A stretch of DNA of 64,000 nucleotides from Canna indica. Lineage: Eukaryota > Streptophyta > Magnoliopsida > Zingiberales > Cannaceae. Of this stretch, positions 22,918 to 33,726 are shown piece after piece. The stretch covers positions 36,071,501 through 36,135,500 of the forward strand of contig CP136897.1 of NCBI GenBank assembly GCA_034359265.1, written 5' to 3'. Position 1 is the stretch's first letter; each line of letters starts with the position of its first letter. The notes beneath the pieces were generated by a model, which saw only the letters and a program-made list of their open reading frames with translations, did no database searches and was not told the DNA's origin. Position numbers and translations under genes: made by a program.

Positions 22918-23036
22918 GGGTGCGATCATACCAGCACTAACGCACCGGATCCCATCAGAACTTCGAAGTTAAGCGTGCTTGGGCGAAAGTAGTACTAGGA
23001 TGGGTGACCCCCTGGGAAGTTCTCTTGTTGCATCTT
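22918..23036 (+). rRNA. 5S rRNA: 5S rRNA gene, unit 48
   Basis: Complete copy with C46T, G70A, C104T, G108T, C116T. Its spacer is cut short after 88 bp by the deletion that truncates the next gene. Confidence 0.95.
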
Positions 23037-23124
23037 TTTTTTTACTACCTTTTTGATTGCACGACGAGATCATTTTTTTTACCAATCTTTCTAACCAAAC
23101 GTTAAGGACGGACGACGTCGTCGA

Positions 23125-23208
23125 CATTAGAACTACGAAGTTAAGCGTGCTTGGGCGAGAGTAGTACTAGGATGGGTGACTTCCTGGGAAGTCCTCGTGT
23201 TTCACCTT
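23125..23208 (+). pseudogene. 5'-truncated 5S gene, unit 49
   Basis: The upstream spacer breaks after GACGTCGTCGACAT and joins the gene at about position 36-38 (CATTAGAACT). The first 35 nt and the whole upstream control region are missing; about 313 bp are lost relative to a full unit. The shared trinucleotide CAT lies at the joint. The internal promoter region 50-97 remains with C92T and C93T. Other changes are C39T, C46A and G113T. Confidence 0.93.
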
Positions 23209-23574
23209 TTTTTTTACTTCCTATTTGATTGCACGACGAGATCATTTTTTTACCAATCTTTCTAACCAAACGTTAAGGACGGACGACGTCGTCGACATAA
23301 AATGTGGCTGTCGATCGCCCGCGCGTGGCCCGCCGCAACCTCTACGGCCGGCTCGATCGACCAACCGACGCGAAAAATTAAAATTTGTAAATAAATAAGA
23401 AAAATAACATTTGAATTATTATTTTTCGTTTAAAACGGGCGTAACTCCGTGCATTATTGTCCGATTTCAGCTTTTCACGTGGAGGTAAAAGGCGCGCGAA
23501 GAGACGAAGAAAATGACCCCCGAACTCTCCCTCGGACGCCCACCCTTATTAGACGACGATCAGAAGTTTATAAT

Positions 23575-23693
23575 GGGTGCGATCATACTAGCACTAACGC
23601 ACCGGATCCTATCAGAACTCCGAAGTTAAGAATGCTTGGGCGAGAGTAGTACCAGGATGGGTGACCCCCTGGGAAGTCCTCGTGTTGCACTTT
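23575..23693 (+). rRNA. 5S rRNA: 5S rRNA gene, unit 50
   Basis: Complete copy with C15T, C36T, C57A, G58A, T79C, C117T. Its T run is split by C (T6-C-T4) and is followed by ATTACTATT instead of ACTACCTATT. Confidence 0.94.
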
Positions 23694-24058
23694 TTCTTTT
23701 ATTACTATTTGATTGCACGACGAGATCATTTTTTTTACAAATCTTTCTAACCAAACGCTAAGGACGGACGACGTCGTCGCCATAAATCTTGGCTGTCGAT
23801 CGACCGCGCGGGGCCCGCCGCAACCTCTACGGCCGTGTCGATCGACCAACCGACCCGAAAAATTTAAATTTGTAAATAAATAAGAAAAATAATATTTCAA
23901 TTATTATATTTTGTTTAAAACGGGCGTAACTCCGTGCATTATTGTCCGATTTTAGTTTTTCACGTGGCCCTGTAAGGCGCGCGAAGAGTCGAAGAAAATG
24001 ACCCCGAGCTATCACTCGGACGCTCACCCTTATTTGCCGACGATCAGAAGTGCATTAT

Positions 24059-24177
24059 GGGTGCGATCATACCAGAACTAACGCACCGGATCCCATCAGA
24101 ACTCCGAAGTTAAGCGTGCTTGGGCGAGAGTAGTACTAGGATGGGTGACCCCTTGGGAAGTCCTTGTGTTGCACTTG
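24059..24177 (+). rRNA. 5S rRNA: 5S rRNA gene, unit 51
   Basis: Complete copy with C18A, C95T, C107T, C117T. The upstream element is TTATTTG. The terminator begins TTG and then T7. Confidence 0.95.
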
Positions 24178-24543
24178 TTTTTTTACTACCTATTTGACTG
24201 CACGACGAGATCATTTTTTTTACCAATCTTTCTAACGAAACGCTAAGGACGGACGACGTCGTCGCAATAAATCTTGGCTGTCGATCGACCGCGCGGGGCC
24301 CGCCGCAACCTCTACGGCCGTGTCGATCGACCAACCGACCCGAAAAATTTAACTTTGTAAATAAATATGAAAAATAATATTTCAATTATTATTTTTCGTT
24401 TAAAACGGGCGTAACTCCGTGCATTAGTGTCCGATTTCAACTTTTCACGTGGCGCTGAAAGTCGCGCGAAGAGACGAAGAAAATGACCACGAGCTGTCCT
24501 TCGGACGCTCACCCTTATTAGCCGACGATCAGAAGTGCATAAT

Positions 24544-24662
24544 GGGTGCGATCAGACCAGCACTAAAGCACCGGATCCCATCAGAACTCCGAAGTTAAGC
24601 GTGCTCGGGCGAGAGTAATACTGGGATGGTTGACCCCCTGGGAAGTTCTTGTGTTGTACCTT
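24544..24662 (+). rRNA. 5S rRNA: 5S rRNA gene, unit 52
   Basis: Strongly diverged copy: T12G, C24A, T63C, G75A, A80G, G87T, C104T, C107T, C114T. It shares A80G, G87T, C104T, C107T and C114T with unit 54, two units away. With loop E (G75) and the C box hit, it may be a silent copy. Confidence 0.9.
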
Positions 24663-25029
24663 TTTTTTTACTACCTATTTGATTGCACGACGAGATCATT
24701 TTTTTTACCAATCTTTCTAACCAAACATTAAGGACGGACGACGTCGTCGCCATAAAATTTGGCTGTCGATCGCCCGCGCGGGGCCTGCCGCAACCAATAC
24801 GACCGGCTCGATCGACCAACCGACCCAAAAAATTAAAATTTGTAAATAAATAAGAAAAATAATATTTCAATTATTATTTTTCGTTTAAAACGGGAGTAAC
24901 TCCGTGCATTATTGTCCGATTTCAGCTTTTCACGTGGCGCTGAAAGGCGCGCGAAGAGACGAAGAAAATGACCCCCGAACTCTCCCTCGGACGCTCACCC
25001 TTATTAGCCGACGATCAGAAGTGCATGTC

Positions 25030-25148
25030 GGGTGCGATCATACCAGCACTAACCCACCGGATCCCATCAGAACTCCGAAGTTAAGCGTGCTTGGGCGAGA
25101 GTAGTACTAGGATGGGTGACCCCTTGGGAAGTCCTCGTGTTGCACGTT
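25030..25148 (+). rRNA. 5S rRNA: 5S rRNA gene, unit 53
   Basis: Complete copy with G25C, C95T, C117G. The terminator is weak: G, then T5-A-T3. Confidence 0.95.
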
Positions 25149-25514
25149 TTTATTTACTACCTATTTCATTGCGCGACGAGATCATTTTTTTTAACAATCT
25201 TTCTGACCAAACGTTAAGGACGGACGATGTCGTCGCCATAAAATTTGGCTGTCGATCGCCCGCGCGGGGCCCGCCGCAACCTCTACGGCCGGCTCGATCG
25301 ACCAACCGACCCGAAAAATTAAAATTTGTAAATAAATAAGAAAAATAACATTTCAATTATTATTTTTCGTTTAAAACGGGCGTAACTCCGTGCATTAGTG
25401 TCCGATTTCAGCTTTTCACGTGGCGCTGAAAGGCGCGCAAAGAGACGAAGAAAATGACCACGAGCTGTCCTTCGGACGCTCACCCTTATTAGCCGACGAT
25501 CAGAAGTGCAAAAT

Positions 25515-25633
25515 GGGTGCGATCATACGAGCACAAACGCACCGGATCCCATCAGAACTCCGAAGTTAAGCGTGCTTGGGCGAGAGTACTACTGGGATGG
25601 TTGACCCCCTGGGAAGTTCTTGTGTTGTACCTT
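25515..25633 (+). rRNA. 5S rRNA: 5S rRNA gene, unit 54
   Basis: Diverged copy: C15G, T21A, G75C, A80G, G87T, C104T, C107T, C114T. It is the sister of unit 52; their spacers also share AACCAATACGACC. The terminator is T3-A-T5. Confidence 0.9.
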
Positions 25634-26000
25634 TATTTTTACTTCCTATTTGATTGCACGACGAGATCATTTTTTTTTCCAATCTTTCTAACCAAACATT
25701 AAAGACGGACGACGTCGTCGCCATAAAATTTGGCTGTCGATCGCCCGCGCGGGGCCTGCCGCAACCAATACGACCGGCTCGATCGACCAACCGACCCGAA
25801 AAATTAAAATTTGTAAATAAATAAGAAAAATAACATTTCAATTATTATTTTTCGTTTAAAACGGGAGTAACTCCGTGCATTATTGTCCGATTATAGCTTT
25901 TCACGTGGCGCTGAAAGCCGCGCGAAGAGACGAAGAAAATGACCTCCGAACTCTCCCTCGGACGCTCACCCTTATTAGACGACGATCAGAAGTGCATAAT

Positions 26001-26119
26001 CGGTGCGATCATACTAGCACTAACGCACCAGATCCCATCAGAACTCCGAAGTTAAGCGTGCTTGGGCGAGAGTAGTACTAGAATGGGTGACCCCCAGGGA
26101 AGTCCTCGTGTTGCACCCT
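26001..26119 (+). rRNA. 5S rRNA: 5S rRNA gene, unit 55
   Basis: Complete copy with G1C, C15T, G30A, G82A, T96A. The tail reads CACCC then only T6. Confidence 0.94.
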
Positions 26120-26483
26120 TTTTTACTACCTATTTGATTGCACAACGAGATCATTTTTTTTACCAATCTTTCTAACGAAACGTTAAGGACGGACGACGTC
26201 GTCGCCATAAAATTTGGCTGTCAATCGCCCGCACGGGGCCCGCCGCAACCTCTACGGCCGGCTCTATCGACCAACCGACGCGAAAAATTAAAATTTGTAA
26301 ATAAATAAGAAAAATAACATTTCAATTATTATTTTACGTTTAAAACGGGCGTAACTCCGTGCATTATTGTCCGATTTTAGTTTTTCACGTGGCGCTGAAA
26401 GGCGCGCGAAGAGACGAAGAAAATGACCCTGAGCTGTCCCTCGGACGCTCACCCTTATTAGCTGACGATCAGAAGTGCATGAC

Positions 26484-26602
26484 GGGTGGAATCATAACAG
26501 CACTAACGCACCGGATCCCATCAGAACTCCGAAGTTAAGCGTGCTTGGGCGAGAGTAGTACTAGGATGGGTGACGCCCAGGGAAGTACTCGTGTTGCACT
26601 TG
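26484..26602 (+). rRNA. 5S rRNA: 5S rRNA gene, unit 56
   Basis: Complete copy with C6G, G7A, C14A, C92G, T96A, C104A, C117T. The terminator is poor (T2-G-T5-G-T). Confidence 0.92.
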
Positions 26603-26988
26603 TTTTTGTACTACCTATTTCATTGCACGACGAGATCATTTTTTTTACCAATCTTTCTAACCAAACGTTAAGGACGGACGACGTCGTCGGCATAAATCTT
26701 GGCTGTCGATCGCCCGCGCGGGGCCCGCCACAACCTCTACGGCCGGTTCGATCGACCAACCGACCCGAAAAATTAAAATTTGTAAATAAATAAGAAAAAT
26801 AACATTTCAATTATTATTTTTCGTTTAAAACGGGCGTAACTCCGTGCATTATTGTCCGATTTCAGCTTTTCACGTGGCGCTGAAAGGCGCGAAGAGACGA
26901 AGAAAATGACCCCGAGCTATCCCTTGAACGACCCCGAGCTGTCCCTCGGACGCAAAACCTTATTAGCCGACGATCTGAAGTGCACGAC

Positions 26989-27107
26989 GGGTTCGATCAT
27001 AGCAGCACTAACGCACCGGATCCCTTCAGAACTCCGAAGTTAAGCGTGCTTGGGAGAGAGTAGTACTAGGATGGTTGACCGTCTGGAAAGTCCTCGTGTT
27101 GCACCTT
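26989..27107 (+). rRNA. 5S rRNA: 5S rRNA gene, unit 57
   Basis: Diverged copy: G5T, C14G, A37T, C67A, G87T, C93G, C94T, G99A. It shares G5T, A37T and the upstream GCAAAACCTTATTAG with unit 60. The spacer before it also carries a partial duplication: CCCCGAGCT occurs twice (about 26910 and 26931). Confidence 0.91.
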
Positions 27108-27473
27108 TTTTTTTACTACGTATTTGATTGCACGACGAGATCATTTTTTTTACCAATCTTTCTAACGAAACGTTAAGGACGGACGACGTCGTCGCCATAA
27201 AATTTGGCTGTCGATCGCCCGCACGGGGCCCGCCGCAACCTCTACGGCCGGCTCTATCGACCAACCGACGCGAAAAATTAAAATTTGTAAATAAATAAGA
27301 AAAATAACATTTCAATTATTATTTTTCGTTTAAAACGGGCGTAACTCCGTGCATTATTGTCCGATTTCAGCTTTTCACGTGGCGCTGAAAGGTGCTCGAA
27401 GAGACGAAGAAAATGACCCCGAGCTGTCCCTCGGACACTCACCCTTAGTAGCCGACGATCAGAAGTGCATATC

Positions 27474-27592
27474 GGGTGTGATCATACCAGCACTAACGCA
27501 CCAGATCCCATCAGAACTCCGAAGTTAAGGGTGCTTGGTCAAGAGTAGTACTAGGATGGGTGACCCCTTGGGAAGTCCTCGCGTTGCACCTT
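27474..27592 (+). rRNA. 5S rRNA: 5S rRNA gene, unit 58
   Basis: Complete copy with C6T, G30A, C57G, G66T, G68A, C95T, T109C. The upstream element reads TTAGTAG. The spacer after it is shortened by the unit 59 deletion. Confidence 0.93.
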
Positions 27593-27792
27593 TTTTTTTA
27601 CTACCTATTTGATTGCACGACGAGATCATTTTTTTTACCAATCTTTCTAACCAAACGTTAAGGACGGACGACGTCGTCGACATAAATCTTGGCTGTCGAT
27701 CGCCTGCGCGGGGCCCGCCGCAACCTCTACGGCCGGCTCGATCGACCAACCGACCCGAAAAATTAAAATTTGTAAATAAATAAGAAAAATAA

Positions 27793-27902
27793 CATACCTG
27801 TACTAACGCACCGGATCCCATCAAAACTCTGAAGTTAAGCGTGCTTCGGTGAGAGTAGTACTAGGATGGGTGACCCCCTGGGAAGTCCTCGTGTTGTACC
27901 TT
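27793..27902 (+). pseudogene. 5'-truncated 5S gene, unit 59
   Basis: The spacer breaks in the A/T-rich stretch (AAAAATAACAT) and joins the gene at about position 10-12 (CATACC). Nine gene bases and about 166 bp of upstream spacer are lost, and CAT is shared at the joint. The 5' strand of helix I is absent. Changes are A16T, C18T, G41A, C47T, G64C, C67T, C114T. A T13 run follows. Confidence 0.93.
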
Positions 27903-28269
27903 TTTTTTTTTTTAGCTATTTGATTGCACGACGAGATCATTTTTTTTACCAATCTTTCTAACCAAACGTTAAGGACAGACGACGTCGTCGCCATAAATCA
28001 TGGCTGTCGATCGCCCGTGCGGGGCCCGTCGCAACCTCTACGGCCGGCTCGATCGACCAACCGACCCGAAAAATTAAAATTTGTAAATAAATAAGAAAAA
28101 TAACATTTCAATTATTATTTTTCGTTTAAAACGGGCGTAACTCTGTGCATTATTGTCCGATTTCAGCTTTTCACGTGGCGCTGAAAGGCGCGCGAAGAGA
28201 CGAAGAAAACGACCCCGAGCTGTCCCTCGGACGCAAAACCTTATTAGCCGACGATCAGAAGTGCACGAC

Positions 28270-28388
28270 GGGTTCGATCATACCAGCACTAACGCACCGG
28301 ATCCCTTCAGAACTCCGAAGTTAAGCGTGCTTGGGCGAGAGTAGTACTAGGATGGGTGACCCCCTAGGAAGTCCTCGTGTTGCACTTG
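28270..28388 (+). rRNA. 5S rRNA: 5S rRNA gene, unit 60
   Basis: Complete copy with G5T, A37T, G97A, C117T. It is the sister of unit 57. The terminator is TTG-T4-A. Confidence 0.95.
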
Positions 28389-28755
28389 TTTTATTACTAC
28401 CTATTTGATTGCACGACGAAATCATTTTTTTTACCAATCTTTCTAACCAGACGTTAAGGACGGATGACATCGTCGCCATAAGTCTTGGCTGTCGATCGCC
28501 CGCGAGGGGCCCGCCGCAACCTCTACGGCCGTCTCGATCGACCAACCGACCCGAAAAATTAAAATTTGTAAATAAATAAGAAAAATAACATTTCAATTAT
28601 TATTTTTCGTTTAAAACGAGCGTAACTTCGTGCATTATTGTCCGTTTTTAACTTTTCACGTGGCGCTAAAAGGCGCGCGATGAGACGAAGAAAATGACCC
28701 CCGCACTCTCCCTCAGACGCTCACCCTTATTAGCCGACGATCAGAAGTGCATATT

Positions 28756-28874
28756 GAGTGCAATCATACCAGCACTAACGCACTGGATCCCATCAGAACT
28801 CCGAAGTTAAGCGTGCTTGGGCGAGAGTAGTACTAGGATGGGTGACTCCCTGGGAAGTACTCGTGTTGCACCTT
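28756..28874 (+). rRNA. 5S rRNA: 5S rRNA gene, unit 61
   Basis: Complete copy with G2A, G7A, C29T, C92T, C104A. Confidence 0.95.
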
Positions 28875-29240
28875 TTTTTTTACTACCTATTTGATTGCAC
28901 GACGAGATCATTTTTTTTACCAATCTTTCTAACCAAACGTTAAGAACGGATGACGTCGTCGCCGTAAATCTTGGCTGTCGACCGCCCGCGCGGGGCCCGC
29001 CGCAACCTCTACGGTCGGCTCGATCGACCAACCGACCCGAAAAATTAAAATTTGTAAATAAATAAGAAAAATAACATTTCAATTATTATTTTTCGTTTAA
29101 AACGGGCGTCACTCCGTGCATTATTGTTCGATTTCAGCTTTTCACGTGGCGCTGAAAGGTGCGCGACGAGACAAAGAAAATGACCCCGAGCTGTCCCTCG
29201 GACGCTCACCCTTATTAGCCGACGATCAGAAGTGCATATC

Positions 29241-29359
29241 GAGTGCGATCATACTAGCATTAATGCACCGGATCCCATCAGAACTCCGAAGTTAAGCGTG
29301 CTTGCGCGAGAGTGGTACTAGGATGGGTGACCCCTTGGGAACTCCTCGTGTTGCACCTT
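29241..29359 (+). rRNA. 5S rRNA: 5S rRNA gene, unit 62 (65C/74G haplotype)
   Basis: Complete copy with G2A, C15T, C20T, C24T, G65C, A74G, C95T, G102C. It corresponds to units 66 and 70 at 1,941 bp steps. Confidence 0.95.
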
Positions 29360-29725
29360 TTTTTTTACTACCTATTTGATTGCACGACGAGATCATTTTT
29401 TTTACCATTCTTTCTAACCAAAGGTTAAGGACGGACGACGTCGTCGCCATAAATCTTGGCTGTCGATCGCCCGCGCGGGGCCCGCCGCAACCTCTATGGC
29501 TGGCTCGATCGACCAACCGACCCGAAAAATTAAAATTTGTAAATAAATAAGAAAAATAACATTTCAATTATTATTTTTCGTTTAAAACGGGCGTAACTCC
29601 GTCCATTATTGTCCGATTTCAGCTTTTCACGTGGCGCTGAAAGGCACGCGAAGAGACGAAGAAAATGACCCCGAGTTGTCCCTCGGATGCTCACCCTTAT
29701 TAGCCGACGATCAGAAGTACATGAC

Positions 29726-29844
29726 CGGTGCGATCATACTAGCACTAACGCACCGGATCCCATCAGAACTCCGAAGTTAAGCGTGCGTGGGCGAGAGTAG
29801 TACAAGGATGGGTGACCCCCTGGGAAGTCCTCGTGCTGCACTTC
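29726..29844 (+). rRNA. 5S rRNA: 5S rRNA gene, unit 63
   Basis: Complete copy with G1C, C15T, T62G, T79A, T111C, C117T. The tail reads TTC then T7. It is repeated as units 67 and 71. Confidence 0.95.
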
Positions 29845-30210
29845 TTTTTTTACTACCTATTTGATTGCACGACGAGATCATTTTTTTTACCAATCTTTCT
29901 AACCAAACGTTAAGGACGGACGACGTCGTCGCCATAAATCGTGGCTGTCGATCTCCCGCGCGGGGCCCGCCGCAACCTCTACGGCCGGCTCGATCGACCA
30001 ACCGACCCGAAATATTAAAATTTGTAAATAAATAAGAAAAATAAAATTTCAATTATTATTTTTCGTTTAAAACGGGCGTAACGCCGTGCATTATTGTCCG
30101 ATTTCAGCTTTTCACGTGGCGCTGTAAGGCACGCGAAGAGACGAAGAAAATGACCTCGAGTTGTCCCTCGGACGCTCACCCTTATTAGCCGATGATCAGT
30201 AGTGCATGAC

Positions 30211-30329
30211 TGGTGTGATCATACCAGCACTTACGCACCGGATCCCATCAGAACTCCGAAGTTAAGCGTGCTTGGGCGAGAGTAGTACTAGGATGGGTGA
30301 CCCCCTAGGAAGTCCTCGTGTTGCACTTG
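30211..30329 (+). rRNA. 5S rRNA: 5S rRNA gene, unit 64
   Basis: Complete copy with G1T, C6T, A22T, G97A, C117T. The terminator is TTG-T4-A-TT. It is repeated as unit 68. Confidence 0.95.
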
Positions 30330-30696
30330 TTTTATTACTACCTATTTGATTGCACGACGAAATCATTTTTTTTACCAATCTTTCTAATCAAACGTTAAGG
30401 ACGGATGACGTCGTCGCCATAAGTCTTGGCTGTCAATCGCCCGCGAGGGGCCCGCCGCAACCTCTACGGCCGGCTCGATCGACCAACCGACCCGAAAAAT
30501 TAAAATTTGTAAATAAATAAGAAAAATAACATTTCAATTATTATTTTTCGTTTAAAACGGGCGTAACTCCGTGCATTATTGTCCGTTTTTAGCTTTTCAC
30601 GTGGCGCTGAAAGGGGCGCGAAGAGACGAAGAAAATGACCCCCGAACTCTCCCTCAGACGCTCACCCTTATTAGCCGACGATCAGAAGTGCATATC

Positions 30697-30815
30697 GAGT
30701 GCGATCATACCAGCACTAACGCACAGGATCCCATCAGAACTCTGAAGTTAAGCGTGCTTGGGCGAGAGTAGTACTAGCATGGGTGACTCCCTGGGAAGTC
30801 CTCGTGTTGCACTTG
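30697..30815 (+). rRNA. 5S rRNA: 5S rRNA gene, unit 65
   Basis: Complete copy with G2A, C29A, C47T, G82C, C92T, C117T. Two C-box changes are present, and the terminator is broken (TTG-T3-A-T3). It is repeated as unit 69. Confidence 0.94.
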
Positions 30816-31181
30816 TTTATTTACTACCTATTTGATTGCACGACGAGATCATTTTTTTTACCAATCTTTCTAACCAAACGTTAAGAACGGACGACGTCGT
30901 CGACATAAATCTTGGCTGTCGACTGCCCGCGCGGGGCCCGCCGCAACCTCTACGGCCGGCTCGATCGACCAACCAACCCGAAAAATTAAAATTTGTAAAT
31001 AAATAAGAAAAATAACAATTCAATTATTATTTTTCGTTTAAAACGGGCGTCACTCCGTGCATTATTGTCCGATTTCAGCTTTTCACGTGTCGCTGAAAGG
31101 CGCGCGAAGAGACAAAGAAAATGACCCCGAGCTGTCCCTCGGACGCTCACCCTTATTAGCCGACGATCAGAAGTGCATATC

Positions 31182-31300
31182 GAGTGCGATCATACCAGCA
31201 TTAATGCACCGGATCCCATCAGAACTCTGAAGTTAAGCGTGCTTGCGCGAGAGTGGTACTAGGATGGGTGACCCCTTGGGAAGTCCTCGTGTTGCACCTT
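31182..31300 (+). rRNA. 5S rRNA: 5S rRNA gene, unit 66 (65C/74G haplotype)
   Basis: Complete copy with G2A, C20T, C24T, C47T, G65C, A74G, C95T. The terminator is T5-G-T3. Confidence 0.95.
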
Positions 31301-31666
31301 TTTGTTTACTACCTATTTGATTGCACGACGAGATCATTTTTTTTACCAATCTTTCTAACCAAACGTTAAGGACGGACGACGTCGTCGCCATAAATCTTGG
31401 CTGTCGATCGCCCGCGCGGGGCCCGCCGCAACCTCTACGGCTGGCTCGATCGACCAACCGATCCGAAAAATTAAAATTTGTAAATAAATAAGAAAAATAA
31501 CATTTCAATTATTATTTTTCGTTTAAAACGAGCGTAACTCCGTCCATTATTGTTCGATTTCAGCTTTTCACGTGGCGCTGAAAGGCACGTGAAGAGACGA
31601 AGAAAATGACCCCGAGTTGTCCCTCGGATGCTCACCCTTATTAGCCGACGATCAGAAGTGCATGAC

Positions 31667-31785
31667 CGGTGCGATCATACTAGCACTAACGCACCGGATC
31701 CCATCAGAACTCCGAAGTTAAGCGTGCGTGGGCGAGAGTAGTACTAGGATGGGTGACCCCCTGGGAAGTCCTCGTGCTGCACTTC
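31667..31785 (+). rRNA. 5S rRNA: 5S rRNA gene, unit 67
   Basis: Complete copy with G1C, C15T, T62G, T111C, C117T. It is the 1,941 bp repeat of unit 63 without T79A. Confidence 0.95.
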
Positions 31786-32151
31786 TTTTTTTACTACCTA
31801 TTTGATTGCACGACGAGATCATTTTTTTTACCAATCTTTCTAACCAAACGTTAAGGACGGACGACGTCGTCGCCATAAATCGTGGCTGTCGATCTCCCGC
31901 GCGGGGCCCGCCGCAACCTCTACGGCCGGCTCGATCGACCAACCGACCCGAAATATTAAAATTTGTAAATAAATAAGAAAAATAAAATTTCAATTATTAT
32001 TTTTCGTTTAAAACGGGCGTAACGCCGTGCATTATTGTCCGATTTCAGCTTTTCACGTGGCGCTGTAAGGCACGCGAAGAGACGAAGAAAATGACCTCGA
32101 GTTGTCCCTCGGACGCTCACCCTTATTAGCCGACGATCAGTAGTGCATGAC

Positions 32152-32270
32152 TGGTGTGATCATACCAGCACTTACGCACCGGATCCCATCAGAACTCCGA
32201 AGTTAAGCGTGCTTGGGCGAGAGTAGTACTAGGATGGGTGACCCCCTAGGAAGTCCTCGTGTTGCACTTG
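32152..32270 (+). rRNA. 5S rRNA: 5S rRNA gene, unit 68
   Basis: Complete copy with G1T, C6T, A22T, G97A, C117T, the same set as unit 64. Confidence 0.95.
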
Positions 32271-32637
32271 TTTTATTACTACCTATTTGATTGCACGACA
32301 AAATCATTTTTTTTACCAATCTTTCTAATCAAACGTTAAGGACGGATGACGTCGTCGCCATAAGTCTTGGCTGTCAATCGCCCGCGAGGGGCCCGCCGCA
32401 ACCTCTACGGCCGGCTCGATCGACCAACCGACCCGAAAAATTAAAATTTGTAAATAAATAAGAAAAATAACATTTCAATTATTATTTTTCGTTTAAAACG
32501 GGCGTAACTCCGTGCATTATTGTCCGTTTTTAGCTTTTCACGTGGCGCTGAAAGGGGCGCGAAGAGACGAAGAAAATGACCCCCGAACTCTCCCTCAGAC
32601 GCTCACCCTTATTAGCCGACGATCAGAAGTGCATATC

Positions 32638-32756
32638 GAGTGCAATCATACCAGCACTAACGCACAGGATCCCATCAGAACTCTGAAGTTAAGCGTGCTT
32701 GGGCGAGAGTAGTACTAGCATGGGTGACTCCCTGGGAAGTCCTCGTGTTGCACTTG
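32638..32756 (+). rRNA. 5S rRNA: 5S rRNA gene, unit 69
   Basis: Complete copy with G2A, G7A, C29A, C47T, G82C, C92T, C117T. It equals unit 65 plus G7A. Confidence 0.94.
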
Positions 32757-33122
32757 TTTTTTTACTACCTATTTGATTGCACGACGAGATCATTTTTTTT
32801 ACCAATCTTTCTAACCAAACGTTAAGAACGGACGACGTCGTCGACATAAATCTTGGCTGTCGACTGCCCGCGCGGGGCCCGCCGCAACCTCTACGGCCGG
32901 CTCGATCGACCAACCAACCCGAAAAATTAAAATTTGTAAATAAATAAGAAAAATAACAATTCAATTATTATTTTTCGTTTAAAACGGGCGTCACTCCGTG
33001 CATTATTGTCCGATTTCAGCTTTTCACGTGTCGCTGAAAGGCGCGCGAAGAGACAAAGAAAATGACCCCGAGCTGTCCCTCGGACGCTCACCCTTATTAG
33101 CCGACGATCAAAAGTGCATATC

Positions 33123-33241
33123 GAGTGCGATCATACCAGCATTAATGCACCGGATCCCATCAGAACTCCGAAGTTAAGCGTGCTTGCGCGAGAGTGGTAC
33201 TAGGATGGGTGACCCCTTGGGAAGTCCTCGTGTTGCACCTT
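33123..33241 (+). rRNA. 5S rRNA: 5S rRNA gene, unit 70 (65C/74G haplotype)
   Basis: Complete copy with G2A, C20T, C24T, G65C, A74G, C95T. The terminator is T5-G-T3, as in unit 66. Confidence 0.95.
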
Positions 33242-33607
33242 TTTGTTTACTACCTATTTGATTGCACGACGAGATCATTTTTTTTACCAATCTTTCTAAC
33301 CAAACGTTAAGGACGGACGACGTCGTCGCCATAAATCTTGGCTGTCGATCGCCCGCGCGGGGCCCCCCGCAACCTCTACGGCTGGCTCGATCGACCAACC
33401 GATCCGAAAAATTAAAATTTGTAAATAAATAAGAAAAATAACATTTCAATTATTATTTTTCGTTTAAAACGAGCGTAACTCCGTCCATTATTGTTCGATT
33501 TCAGCTTTTCACGTGGCGCTGAAAGGCACGTGAAGAGACGAAGAAAATGACCCCGAGTTGTCCCTCGGATGCTCACCCTTATTAGCCGACGATCAGAAGT
33601 GCATGAC

Positions 33608-33726
33608 CGGTGCGATCATACTAGCACTAACGCACCGGATCCCATCAGAACTCCGAAGTTAAGCGTGTGTGGGCGAGAGTAGTACTAGGATGGGTGACCC
33701 CCTGGGAAGTCCTCGTGCTGCACTTG
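33608..33726 (+). rRNA. 5S rRNA: 5S rRNA gene, unit 71
   Basis: Complete copy with G1C, C15T, C61T, T62G, T111C, C117T. It is the third member of the unit 63 lineage; its spacer then follows the unit 66/70 type. Confidence 0.95.

Larger units (their letters stand above)
29241..31181 (+). repeat. Four-unit higher-order block of 1,941 bp, copy 1
   Basis: Units 62-65. Each gene recurs 1,941 bp downstream with nearly the same substitutions. Confidence 0.92.
31182..33122 (+). repeat. Four-unit higher-order block of 1,941 bp, copy 2
   Basis: Units 66-69. Units 70-71 (33123 onward) start a third, incomplete copy. Confidence 0.92.

Noticed and set aside
23101..23210. Truncated genes as pure assembly errors.
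   Set aside because: Not excluded, but the 35.3/36.5 kb twins share one joint within an otherwise variable block, and the joints show microhomology. I keep them as real, with read support still to be checked.
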